A DNA stretch of 64,000 nt from Neoceratodus forsteri (taxonomy: Eukaryota; Chordata; Ceratodontiformes; Ceratodontidae), in NCBI GenBank assembly GCA_016271365.2, contig CM028130.1, positions 466,025,501 to 466,089,500 of the forward strand. Direction: 5' to 3'. Position 1 is the stretch's first letter, and the number at the start of each line of letters is the position of its first letter. Below, piece after piece: positions 54,978 to 64,000 of this stretch. Position numbers and translations under genes: made by a program. A model generated the notes under the pieces. The model was not told where the DNA came from, ran no database searches, and was given only the letters and a program-made list of their open reading frames with translations.

Positions 54978-56156
54978 TCATTCCCACTGCTGTTCCTCCT
55001 CATCAGCCTCAATAGCTATTCCACGGTCAATGGCCACTTTGTGCAGCATGCAGCAGGCCAGGAATAGGCCACAGGCCTTCGAGGGGCTGTATTGTAGTGC
55101 ACCACCAGACCTGTCCCGGCAATGGAACCATGCCTTCAGCATCCCAAACACACGCTTAGTGATGTTCTGCATGTTGGCGTGTGCCTTGTTGTACTGCTCT
55201 TCCACTGGGGATGATGGGCGCCGGTAGGGGGTGAGCAGCCAGGGCCTGAATGGGTAGCCACTGTCATCTGTGTGAGGGGGGGGAGAGAGAGAGAGAGAGA
55301 GAGGGTTAGACTGGTGACTCCCTATCACTGTGCTCCATGCACCTCCCAGATGCACACGGCGGTCCCCCTGCCCTGGCCACCCCCTTCCATGCCCTGCTGT
55401 GCCCAGCTGCCCGTGGTCTCATCATACTCACCCACTAGGTGTTCTGTGGGGATATCCCTACTCTCGAACCTGTGGCACAGTGCCAAGCTGTGCCAGATGA
55501 AGGCATCATGTGCTCCCCCAGGGTGTGTGGCACAGACATTGGTTATGCGCTCCCTGGGATCGCACACCACCTGGCAGTTGATGCTGGGGTAGCCCTTTCC
55601 GTTGATGTAGGCTACCCCCTCCATGCCAGGTGACATACAGATGCCCACATGTGTGCAGTTGATGGCCCATAGCACGCCAGGCATACCTGCTACCCTATGA
55701 AACTCCTGCATGGCTACTGTAAGCTCTGCCTGTGTGCTAGGGAAGTGGATGTGTTCCGCAGCATGTGTTAGCAGGCCGTTGAGGAATTGAGTGAGGAGCC
55801 ATGACTTGGCTGACTGGGATATGCCTGTGGTGTCCTCTGTTGGTCTCTGGAAGGTGCCCTTGGTGAGCAGGCACATGACAGCTGTTACCTTTGTCTCCAC
55901 TGTCGTGTCATGGCTCCGTCTTGTGAGTGCCTGCATCTCCTCATTGCACAGCTCACAGAGCTGCCTCAGGATCAGCCGGTTCAGATGATACTGGCCCATG
56001 ATCTCTTGTGTCAGCATGGTTCTCAAAGCTGATGCAGGGCTGGTACCACCTGTTCTGCGTGTACCGCCGAAGGGCCCTTCCATGGACATGTTGCTCTGCC
56101 TCCTGCCTCCTCACAACCCTCATTATGGCCTCCATCTGGAATACCACACTGGCCAT
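54978..56156 (-). pseudogene. Harbinger (HARBI1-like) DDE transposase, two exons, inactive
   Basis: Start at ATG 56,156 (MASVVFQMEAIMRVVRRQEA), reading NRWYQPCISFENHAD; after a frameshift near 56,025, IMGQYHLNRLILRQLCELC, RRSHDTTVETKVTAVMCLL, GTFQRPTEDTTGISQ, GMPGVLWAINCTHVGI, GKGYPSINCQVVCDPRE, GGAHDAFIW, EHLV. A GT-AG intron (55,431-55,268, with a long CT tract) joins to DDSGYPFRPWLLTPYRRP, ITKRVFGMLKAWFHC, SGGALQYSPSKAC and LACCMLHKVAIDRG. The usual first catalytic Asp (AIDCTHV) is Asn and the usual Glu (V-I-E-R-x-F-G-x-L-K) is Lys; the second Asp (VCD) is kept. Both changes are single G-to-A. Its role when intact is excision and integration of the element. Confidence 0.85.
55268..55431 (-). 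other. Intron of the Harbinger transposase
   Basis: Donor GTGAGT at 55,431 and acceptor CTCACACAG ending at 55,268, preceded by C8-9 and a (CT)n tract. Splicing gives …EHLV-D-DSGYP, restoring the conserved DSGYP motif, which strongly supports the intron. Confidence 0.85.
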
Positions 56157-56515
56157 TGCCCCTGTTGTCCTGTCACCCCCTGGGCATCCGGCTCCACTGG
56201 CACACCCCCGGCTCTGTGGGGCAGTGCCTGTCTCTCGGCAGGCCCCCCCCCCGTCTACCCTGCCCCTGGCTGGTTTCTGCCTGATGGCTCTGTTGCCCAC
56301 CCCTGTGGGTGCCTGTGTCACCCCCCTGGGCCCTCTGGCTCTGTTGGTCACCCACTCTCTCCCCCCAGTGGGCCTCCTTGTGTGGCACTCTCTCTCTTCT
56401 CTGTCTCCTTGTCCTTCTATTCCTGTCCCTGTCTCCTCTTCTCTCTCTGATGGCCTGTCTGTCTCCCACCATCCTGCTCCCCTCTGGTGCAAGTGCTCTC
56501 CTCCTACTTGCTCCA

Positions 56516-56522
56516 TTTTATA
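56516..56522 (-). promoter_or_regulatory. TATA box of the Harbinger transposase gene
   Basis: TATAAAA on the minus strand, preceded by GCT. The ATG overlapping it (56,516) opens a 187-codon frame but lies upstream of the expected transcription start, so the later ATG at 56,156 was chosen. Confidence 0.55.
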
Positions 56523-57254
56523 AGCTTAAGACTCCTCCGCACAATTGGCAATTGCTCCTCCCTTGCACTATTGCTCGGCGGTTGAATATTGCACTATGCC
56601 GCATATTCATGGGTCCGCACCTGCCCTTGCGCATGCATACATTTCTATTGTACATTGGCACACAGCAATTTGCACAGCACAGTTGCTCCCACTGAATATC
56701 GCTCTTTTTGTGAGCATGCACAGCCCTGTTGCGCCATGCGCAACTGCTTTGAATATCCAGATCATTCTGCCTGTAGGTTTATTTATACATATAAACAATA
56801 CCTGTCATGCCTGTAGGGTCATCTGTAAATATGAGCTATACCTGTATTGCTTGTAGGTTAATCTAGAAATATAAACTATATCTGTTCTGCCTGTAGGGCC
56901 ATCTGTAGATTTAAACTATACCTGAATTGCCTGAAGGGTCATCTGTAAATATAAACTATAACTGTTCTGCCTGTAGGTTAATCTATAAATATAAACTATA
57001 CCTGTTCTGTCTGTAGGGCCGTCTGTAAATACAGACTATACCTGTTCTATCTGTAGGCCCATCTATAAATATATACCTGTTCTACTTGTAGGGCCATCTA
57101 AAATATAAACTATAACTGTTCTGCCTGTAGGTAAATCTATAAATATAAACTGTGTCTGTTCTGTCGGTAGGGTCACTGAGTTTAATGCCTACTGCACCTG
57201 CTGCGCCTCATCTCTCCTCTTGTTCCTCCCCTCCCACTCCCCTAGTCTCCCCAT

Positions 57255-58885
57255 GTGACTGCTAAAGGCCCCTCTCCTATTTCCTTTTCCTCTGTGTCCC
57301 CCACAGACACACTAAAAGCTCTTCTTGCCCTGAATCCTACTAAGGGCAAGTGCCCCAATGGTCTGGACTCTAAACTTCTCCAGCTGTCTGCTCCAACTAT
57401 TGCTTTTCGTAATGCGTCTCACCTAAACCTCTCCTTCTCTCTTGCCTCTGTCAAAGCTGCTTGAAAGCACAACAGTATTATCCTCCTCCCCAGTGGCGGT
57501 GACTCTTCTGTCTCTGGTAACTACTAGCCTATCTCTCTCTTCCTATCCTAGCTAAACTACAGGAGCACTTTGTGCTTTCCCAACTCTCTCTCTCTCCCGT
57601 CCTTGACTCCTCCTCCTTTTTCATCCCTTTCCAGTATGGCTTCCAGAAACACCACTCTACCACCACCTCCTTCCTAAGGCTCACTGACACCATCCTCTCT
57701 GGCATGGACCAGGACCTCATCACCTCCACCATCTTTGTAGACCTGGCCAAGGTGTTTGACATTATCTCCCATGACCTCCTCCTTTCTAAACTCTCCACAG
57801 CAGGCCTGTCAGCCAGTGCCACCAACTGGTTCAGTTCCTACCTTGAAGGTAGGACTCAGTCAGTCAAGGTTGCAGACTCACTATCCCTTCCTCTCCATCA
57901 ACACTGGCATCCCACAAGGCTCTGTGCTTCCTGCTTTTATTTTTGGTCTTCCTCAGTGTTCCTTGCTGTATGCTCCTCCTCCTCCTCTATCCACATGTAA
58001 CATAGAAACATAGACTTTGACGGCAGATAAGGACCACTTGGCCCACCCAGTCTGCCCATTTCCCTACCTACTGGTTAAGCTACAGATTCTAGTTAACCAA
58101 CAGCCTACTTCCTGCAACCCCCAACTATAATTGCCTTGTGTCTGTCCCATGCATGTTTGAATTCCCCCACTGTTTAGACCCAACGACCTCCTCAGGAAGG
58201 CTGTTCCATGTATCCACCACTCTCTTCGTGACTGTATGTGGACAACACTCTCCTGTATACCTCTGGTCCCTCCCCTCCTGATGTGGAGTCCAGACTCCAG
58301 CTCAACTTCAATGAAGTCTGGCTTTGACTCCACTCAAATCAGCTGTTCCTGAATGCCAAGAAGACAGTCTCCATGACCTTTAGCACAAAGCAGAGACTCT
58401 CCAGGCTCTCCCTGCCCCCATTCCACTCCCCCAATGGGACCATGCTTGAGGATGTTACCTCATTTAGGTATCTTGGGGTTTGACTGGACCAACACCTTGA
58501 CTTTCCTGGACATGTGGATGCCATCCACAAAAAAATGCACTCTAAAATTGGTGCCCTGTACAGGAAACATGGATGTATTCCCTTGCCAGTCCACCGGGCA
58601 CTTGTCCAAAAAACGATCCTCCCGGTATATGACTACAGTGATGTAGTCTACAGTGCCGCTCCAAGAACTTCCTTAGCCAGACTGGACATCCTCTTCTTTC
58701 TGTTGCTTTGCTCTCGATTGTCCCCCTGCACTCACCACTGTGCCCTCTACCAGTCTCTCTCTTTCCTCTCCCTTGAATACCGATGCCTCTCCCATTGCGG
58801 TAGCTTCGTAGTGAAATTTTGGTTTGGTACATTCCCCCCATATCTTCTTCCCTCTCCCCCCCCTTTAAACCTACTCCCTTCATAA
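57255..58885 (+). pseudogene. L2-clade reverse transcriptase, interrupted and frameshifted
   Basis: 57,255-57,464 gives the linker (LNPTKGKCPNGLDSKLL). 57,572-57,900 gives PFQYGFQKHHSTTTSFLRL, TIFVDLAKVFDIISHDLLL (catalytic Asp retained), and NTGIPQGSVLPAFIF in the next frame. The CR1-like insert then splits the (F/Y)xDD segment; rejoined, the box reads YVDN, so the second Asp is Asn. 58,330-58,530 has LNAKKTVSMTF and YLGV-type sequence, and 58,514-58,885 has KMHSKIGALYRKHG and YDYSDVVYSAAP. Inactive. Confidence 0.8.
57998..58234 (-). mobile_element. CR1-like LINE 3' end inserted in the L2 LINE
   Basis: Starts (plus) TAACATAGAAACATAGACTT, the complement of a CTATGTTTCTATG CR1-type terminus, and runs through GACGGCAGATAAGGACCAC and CCATGCATGTTTGAATTC to CCACCACTCTCTTCGTGA. 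Removing it rejoins TCCACATG with TATGTGGAC, giving an uninterrupted SIHMYVDN reading of the host LINE. Confidence 0.8.
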
Positions 58886-59577
58886 CCTTAACCCCCCCCC
58901 AATACTCTGGCCATGCCCTCCAGGGACACCTCTGTTGACCAAGCTGCCTTTTCACATCGGTCCCCCCAAACTATGGCACTCCTTTCCCACTCCCATATAA
59001 AATGCCTCATCCCACCATGCCCTCTCCTCGCTCCTTCACAGCCATGCCTCCCCTCCTACAGCTGCCTCCATCCCCCTAGTTCCTCTCTCCCTTCCCAGTA
59101 ATTTTCGTCCTGTGCTGCCCAACACTGTTCCTACCTACTGCTGCAGCTGCCCCCCTCCTGCAGTTTCCTCTGTTCCACTATCTTCTCTCTCCTTTCCTAG
59201 TAAATTCTCCCTGTACTGTCCAACACTAGTCCTACCTACTATTCAGTACCTTATTTTGCTCCCAGTGCCACTCTAACTGTGCAACCCTCTCACTACTAAA
59301 TTTTTGCTCTAATAGTGCTACTGTACTCCTAGGATTATTAATTCATTTTGAATTCCTCCTCGCCTTGCACTTGAAGCCTAATATATTGTTATCTGCATTG
59401 TTTGGACTGCCTCAATTGTGTATTGTGTTTGTTACCTTGTATATTGTACCATATATATTGTTGACTGTTACCATTTACTCTTGCTCTATTCCCTCCACTT
59501 ACCCCCGAGGACACCTCTGGAAATAAGCAACACTGCTCAGTATGCTTTTCCTGGTGAAACATTTAAATAAATAAATA

Positions 59578-60027
59578 CAAATATGTGTTTCAAATGCTGT
59601 AATAACAGGGTTACCGGTTTATTATGGCATTTTCTTTCACGTTCACTTCAATTCCTTGCGGCATGCTACCTCATTGGCTATCATTCTGTGTGTGGGTGGG
59701 CTGAACAGTTCTGGAAACATTGCAGCTCCATTTGTCACTTAGCGACGTGCCGCTCATACAAGTGAAAATTTGACTTGCATCTGGTAAGACGCGCCTTCTC
59801 ATTCTTCTTTTTTTTCCTATTTATTTGGTTGATCCTGCCTTTGCAATTTATCTGGTTGATCCTGCTGTCTGTCCAGTTAGTGAGACAGTAGATCGGAATG
59901 AGTATGATCGGGAACTGGACCATGCCTTTCTCTACTGCAATGTATGCACAGTTCAGACAGCAACTGAACAAGGCAACTGAACTGCATTGTATTCAATCCC
60001 TGCAACGGTAATCATAAATAAATAACA
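59578..60027. other. Short insert; two 18S-start-like words
   Basis: TTGGTTGATCCTGCC (59,827) and CTGGTTGATCCTGC (59,851), 24 bp apart, match the conserved 5' start of 18S rRNA (CTGGTTGATCCTGCC) for 14-15 bases only. No further rRNA similarity follows, so this is not an rRNA gene. Confidence 0.4.
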
Positions 60028-60157
60028 GACGATTGTGTGTCTGTGAAGTTTTTTTACACGCCCTCGGTGTGTAATGACCTAATAAACCTCTTGAGCGTTT
60101 ATGGGTCATCACACACCTTGGGTGTAAAAAAAAAAAAAAACTTCATAACACAATGTT
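60028..60157. repeat. Foldback element 1
   Basis: GAAGTTTTTTTACACGCCC…GGTGTGTAATGACC is repeated in inverse as GGGTCATCACACACC…GGGTGTAAA…CTTC, with a ~24-bp loop. The right arm has a longer A-run. No coding capacity. Confidence 0.75.
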
Positions 60158-60391
60158 GCCTATATATTATTCTCCCTATATAGCGCATAGTAGAGACTTG
60201 TTTTGTATAGAATTCCATCCCTTTTTAAAAATGCTGCTGTACCGTAGTTCAAAGGTCATGAAATGTGATCGTACAATTCTGTGGTGCAACAGCATTCTGA
60301 AACCTTTAGAGACTGCACAAGGCAGTTTCATTTTGAAAGCAAAAGAACGATCAAAGGCACATTTCACATTATACTATACACTATAAAAAAA

Positions 60392-60540
60392 TACAGGATG
60401 AGTAACTTTATGCACAACCAGTGTGTTCTGCCACCTCGGGGTTCTGATTCCCTTAGGCCTCTCAAGCTTCATTTTCTAGTTCAGAGGAAGAACCCTCTGC
60501 AGGCAGAACACATTGGTTCTGCATAGTTGCTCATCCAGTA
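60392..60540. repeat. Foldback element 2
   Basis: TACAGGATGAGTAAC, then AACCAGTGTGTTCTGCC (left), pairs with GGCAGAACACATTGGTT and GTTGCTCATCCAGTA (right). Arms about 60 bp with ~15% mismatch and a central loop near 60,460. A non-autonomous transposon (MITE) is likely. Confidence 0.75.
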
Positions 60541-60689
60541 TTCTCTATGTACTGTACCCTGTACCTGTTTTGTTGTAGGGTAATTTGTAAATATCATTCG
60601 GTTACACTACTAGATGCACTACCAAGGCAACTAGAAACTTCTAATGCACAACCTGGTGCTGCACAGATAATTTTTAATTTTTATTCCTT

Positions 60690-62310
60690 TAGGTAGCACT
60701 CCATGGCATAGCTGCTGTATGATTCCACAGATCTGCTGTATGTTCACTGCCCAAGACTCCATGACACAGCTGCTATATGATCCCGTCTATGTCCTGTGTG
60801 TTCATTGCCCCAACTCCATAACACAGTTGCTATATGATCCCATATATGTGCAGTATGTTTATTGTTCAAGACTGTATGACACAGCTGCTATATGATTCCA
60901 TGTATGTGCTGTATGTTCATTGCCCCTGGCTCCATGACACAGCTGCTATATGCTACCATATATGTGCTGTATGTTTATTGTCCCAGACTGTATGACTGCT
61001 ACATGATTCCATATATGTGCTGTATGTTCCTTGCCCCAGACTCCATGACACAGCTGCTACATGATTCCATATATGTGCTGTATATTCATTGCCCCAGACT
61101 CCAGGACAAGCTGCTATATGATTTCAGTGTATGTTCTGTATGTTCATTGTCCCCAACTCCATGACATAGCTGCTATATGATTCCTTATATATGCTGTACA
61201 TTCATTGCCCCAGACTCCATGACACGGCTGCTATATGATTCCTGATATATGCTGTATGTTTTTGCACCAGACTGCATGACACAGCTGCTATAGGACCCAT
61301 ATATGTGCTGTATGTTCATTGTCCCCAGCTCCATGTCACACCTGCTATATGATCACCATATATGCACTGTATGCTCATTGCCCCAGACTCCATGATACAG
61401 CTGCTATATGATTCCCATATATGTGCTGTATGTTCCTTGCCCCAGACCCCATGACACAGCTGCTATATGATTCCATATATGTGCTGTATATTCATTGCTC
61501 CAGACTCCAGGATACAGCTGTTATACGATTACCATATATGCACTGTATGCTCATTGCCCCAGACTCCATGACACAGCTGCTATATGATTCCCATATATGC
61601 ACCCTATGTTCCTGGCCCCAGACTCCATGACACAGCTACTTTATGATTTTCATGTATGTTCTGTATGCTCATTGTCCCCAACTCCATGACACAGTTGCTA
61701 TATGATTCCCACATATGTGCTATATGTTCACTGCCCCAGACTCCATAACACAGTTGTTATATGATTCCCACATATGTGCTGTATGTTCACTGCCCCAGAC
61801 TCCATAACAGCTGCTGTATGATACCATGTATGTGCTGTATGTTCACTGCCCCAGACTCCATAACACAGCTGCTGTATGATACCATGTATGTGCTGTATGT
61901 TCATTGTCCCAGACTCCATGACACAGCTGCTATGTGATCCCATATATGTGTTTAATGTTCATTGTCCCAGACTCCAGACACAGTTGCTATATGATTCAGT
62001 GTATGTGCTGTATGCTTATTTCTCCAGACTCCATGACACAGTTGCTATATGGTTCATTGTATGTGCTATATGCTTATTTCCCCAGACTCCATGGTGCAGC
62101 TGCTATATGATGCCATATAAGTGCTGTATGTTCATTGCCCAGATTCCATGACACAGCTGCTATATGATTCCCATGTGCTTACATTCATTGTCCCAGACTC
62201 CATGACACAGCCGCTATATGATCCCATATATTTGCTATATGTTCATTGCCCCAGACTCCTTGACACAGCCGCTATATGATCCCATGAGCTGTATGTTCAT
62301 TGCCCAGATT
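60690..62310. repeat. Minisatellite, ~59-bp unit, about 27 copies
   Basis: Unit parts TCCATGACACAGCTGCTATA, TGATTCCCATATATGTGCTG and TATGTTCATTGCCCCAGAC recur throughout with small indels. Frames repeating MCCMF(I/L)AP peptides (60,892-61,164; 61,421-61,630; 61,876-62,151) come from the array. Confidence 0.9.
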
Positions 62311-63685
62311 TCATTAATGGTCACCATTTGTTCTGGCTCAATAATTGCTTTCTAGCTTTATTTTACAGTACATTTTCTCTTCTCATTAGATCTCTTGGAT
62401 AGCTTTTTCAAGTCCAGTTTCTTTTTCTTTTCTAGCTAATAACATTAAACCCAAGTCCTTCTGTTTTCCAGAATGGAACTGGATGGAGCCAAGCTGCCAT
62501 CACTGGCTTTGCTTTCTGTTCCTGTATGACTGGGCATGTCAGAGAAGAGCCTGTTTTTTCTCCTTTCAACTTCCCTTGATACTAAGAGTGTCCGTGCAGT
62601 GCTCACTGCCTGACTTGCTTTGTTCTATTCTTGGATCCCAGACAGCTGGGCTTAACCAAACTTCTTGCCTCACACAGACATGTTTTGCTTTTCTATCTGT
62701 TACCGGAAGCTCTTTCCAAATTTAGAAGCTTCCTGGCTTGTTACCAACACGCATCACAGTCTGTAGTATTCCGATACAGCATGTGGTTTGAATGAGTGCT
62801 TCTGTTTTGCATGGATGATGAAATCATATCTCCAGTATTGCAAACAGTTATTTGTTATTTTAAGGGGTCTACTTATGTTCCCAGAGGTATCCCACTAAGA
62901 CAATATCTACTACATACTACCCAGTATGATCTTTTTTTTAATGTTAATTATTCCAATCTATTTTATAGGTCTTCTTTTGCAATACAATTTTTTATTGAGT
63001 TTCAGACTACAAACAACAGAGACACTTGTTTTGGTAGCCATCCACTACCCTTTCCCTGAAAATTTTCAGTACTGTATTAATGGCTTCCATGGCTCCATGG
63101 AGCCAGGCCCAAACTTGGAAGTGGGCCCACTGTCCCAGGGTAGCCGCCGCCTGCATGCCTTGTGGAAGTTGTGGATTGTTCTTCAGTGTGGCATTATTTA
63201 TTTATTTTTTTTTGCACAATAAGTGCCCTGCCTGCCCTTGTGTGCACTCACACTACGGCCAAGTCATCAGTAACAGCACGTGACGTGGAGGAGCAGAGCA
63301 TGCAAGTTGCGCGACAGACATTTTCCCATCACCACAGACAGGCTACAGCTCAGTCAGTGATGAGGTGAGCTCTTGCTTGATGGCATGAAAAAGAATATTG
63401 GTCTCCTCTGTCTCACTCTGATGCTCAGTAGGTCTGGCTGGGCCAGCACAGGACCGACGGTCATTGCAGTTGGGAGTTGAGTAGCTTGGGTTCCGGGTGG
63501 ATGAGGAGAGGCCTCGAGGAGGAGGTCTTAACTGATGGACTAACTGGGCTGGTGGCAAGTGGCAGGTTGCTGGTTCTGGCTGGACGTTCGGGTAAGTACG
63601 GTATCACAATTGCTTCTCATCCACACTTGTAGGTTGTGTTTATTTACTTGAATCTTAACATGTTGTTCTGCACTGTGCACATGTT
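62311..63685. other. No gene seen
   Basis: Short frames only (for example 62,483-62,725), none with a recognised domain. TGGCTCCATGGAGCCA at 63,089-63,104 is a perfect 16-bp palindrome. Confidence 0.4.
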
Positions 63686-63686
63686 C

Positions 63687-63898
63687 AACCAAAATGCTTG
63701 GAGCTGTGTTAACAAGGTGTGGGTGCCATTTCAGATTTCAACAGGGCTGAGCAGGGGCTTGAATGTGCAAGCTGAATCAGTACAGCAGAACTTCTGCTGT
63801 ACTGAATCAGCTTGCACGTTCGAGGTGGCAGGCCCCCTGCCTTGTTGAAATCTGAAATGGCACCCACCCCTGATTATCACAGCTCTGAGCATTTTGGT
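63687..63898. repeat. Foldback element 3, near-perfect palindrome with 1-base loop
   Basis: CAGTACAGCAGAA-C-TTCTGCTGTACTG is centred at 63,791. Pairing extends outward through GTGCAAGCTGATTCAG-type, GTGCCATTTCAGATTTCAAC and ACCAAAATGC segments to about 105 bp per arm, with a GC-rich mismatched patch near 63,740 and 63,835. No frame of note; a MITE or foldback transposon. Confidence 0.85.
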
Positions 63899-64000
63899 TT
63901 CACCCGTGTAATGCTGATCCTAGATAGGTAGGTTGTCTGAACACCGCCTCCCACCCCCATTAAAATGCGTGCCCATAAAACTTTCTGACAGTGGGCCTAC
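63899..64000. other. No feature seen to the end of the window
   Basis: Unremarkable sequence after the foldback element. Confidence 0.4.

Larger units (their letters stand above)
49879..56763. mobile_element. PIF/Harbinger DNA transposon (or composite), ~6.9 kb
   Basis: The left end GGGTGGGATATTCATAA (49,879) and, on the opposite strand, the right end GATCTGGATATTCAAAG (56,763) share the core GGATATTCA(T/A)A. ATT flanks both sides (49,876-49,878; 56,764-56,766), and removing the element rejoins CTATACATATT to CTGCCTGTAG as in a neighbouring unit (49,648 onward). Subterminal TGCAATATTCA occurs at 49,958, 52,562 and inverted at 56,583. Genes: Myb-like A (minus, 52.04 kb), Myb-like B (plus, 52.83 kb), transposase (minus, 56.16-54.98 kb). 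The usual element has one Myb gene and one transposase; the extra Myb gene and the internal subterminal motif suggest either a three-gene element or a nested/fused pair. Confidence 0.8.
57177..59577 (+). mobile_element. L2-type LINE, 5'-truncated, same family as 15.1-17.25 kb
   Basis: The 3' end CTGGTGAAACATTTAAATAA, then (ATAA)n (59,552-59,577), matches the LINE at 15.1 kb, and so does the truncated start (SPTDTLKALLALNPTKGK). It interrupts the 40-bp minisatellite and is itself interrupted by a CR1-like 3' end at 57,998-58,234. Confidence 0.85.
49205..60593. repeat. ~40-bp minisatellite split by Harbinger and LINE insertions
   Basis: Unit parts CCTGTTCTGCCTGTAGGGTC and ATCTATAAATATAAACTATA recur. 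Units lie at 49,205-49,250, 49,452-49,878, 56,764-57,175 and a last one at 60,551-60,593 (CCTGTTTTGTTGTAGGGTAA). The gaps hold unrelated insertions: 49,251-49,450, the Harbinger element 49,879-56,763, and 57,176-60,550 (LINE plus foldback elements). Confidence 0.9.

Noticed and set aside
59820..59870. rRNA gene fragment
   Set aside because: Similarity does not extend past 14-15 bases, too short to annotate as rRNA.
1..64000. CRISPR array or bacterial operons
   Set aside because: Tandem repeats here are contiguous units without unique spacers, and introns, SINEs and LINEs show a vertebrate-type genome.

Overview
This is eukaryotic DNA with no host gene I can recognise. It is a dense, nested mosaic of decayed transposable elements and tandem repeats: L2-, CR1- and L1/Tx1-type LINEs, tRNA-derived SINEs, a DIRS retrotransposon, a Ty3/gypsy element, Penelope-like fragments and PIF/Harbinger DNA transposons. 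That mix points to a large vertebrate genome. An amphibian (caecilian or salamander) is my best guess, but this is inference from the repeat mix only. Nearly all long open frames are pieces of transposons or read-through of minisatellites.

Layout. 0-6.5 kb: CpG-rich hairpin repeats (1.59-1.9 kb), a terminal-inverted-repeat element carrying a ~296-bp tandem array and a large palindrome (2.13-3.85 kb), reverse-strand L1-like ORF1 remnants (4.2-5.5 kb) and a SINE. 7.3-12.7 kb: a whole but mutated DIRS element with inverted terminal repeats and internal complementary region, inserted in a locus whose uninterrupted duplicate lies just downstream (13.09-13.35 kb). 13.9-17.4 kb: tRNA-SINEs, one split by an L2-type LINE. 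18.9-25.2 kb: a G-rich minisatellite broken by SINE-containing insertions. 26-27.3 kb: two head-to-head Penelope-like GIY-YIG endonuclease remnants and a hammerhead-like motif. 27.6-31.5 kb (maybe to 33.2 kb): a reverse-strand gypsy element whose gag resembles vertebrate PNMA proteins, lacking integrase. 33.9-43.4 kb: a decayed Harbinger Myb-like gene, an L2 LINE (36.7-39.7 kb), CR1-like 3' ends and two minisatellites. 45.8-48.7 kb: reverse-strand LINE ORF2 fragments.

49.2-60.6 kb: a ~40-bp minisatellite split by a 6.9-kb Harbinger element (49,879-56,763) and by an L2 LINE that itself carries a CR1-like insert. The Harbinger element holds two divergent Myb/SANT-like genes and a reverse-strand DDE transposase with a clear GT-AG intron. 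The transposase is frameshifted and two of its three expected catalytic acidic residues are replaced. 60.7-62.3 kb is a 59-bp minisatellite; palindromic foldback elements occur near 60.1, 60.5 and 63.8 kb.

The parts do not form a host pathway; they are separate mobile-element histories that can be ordered by nesting. The most notable items are the two-Myb Harbinger element, the PNMA-like gag, the 2.1-3.85 kb inverted/tandem element and the complete DIRS architecture. All homology calls are by eye from motif recognition; none was checked against a database.
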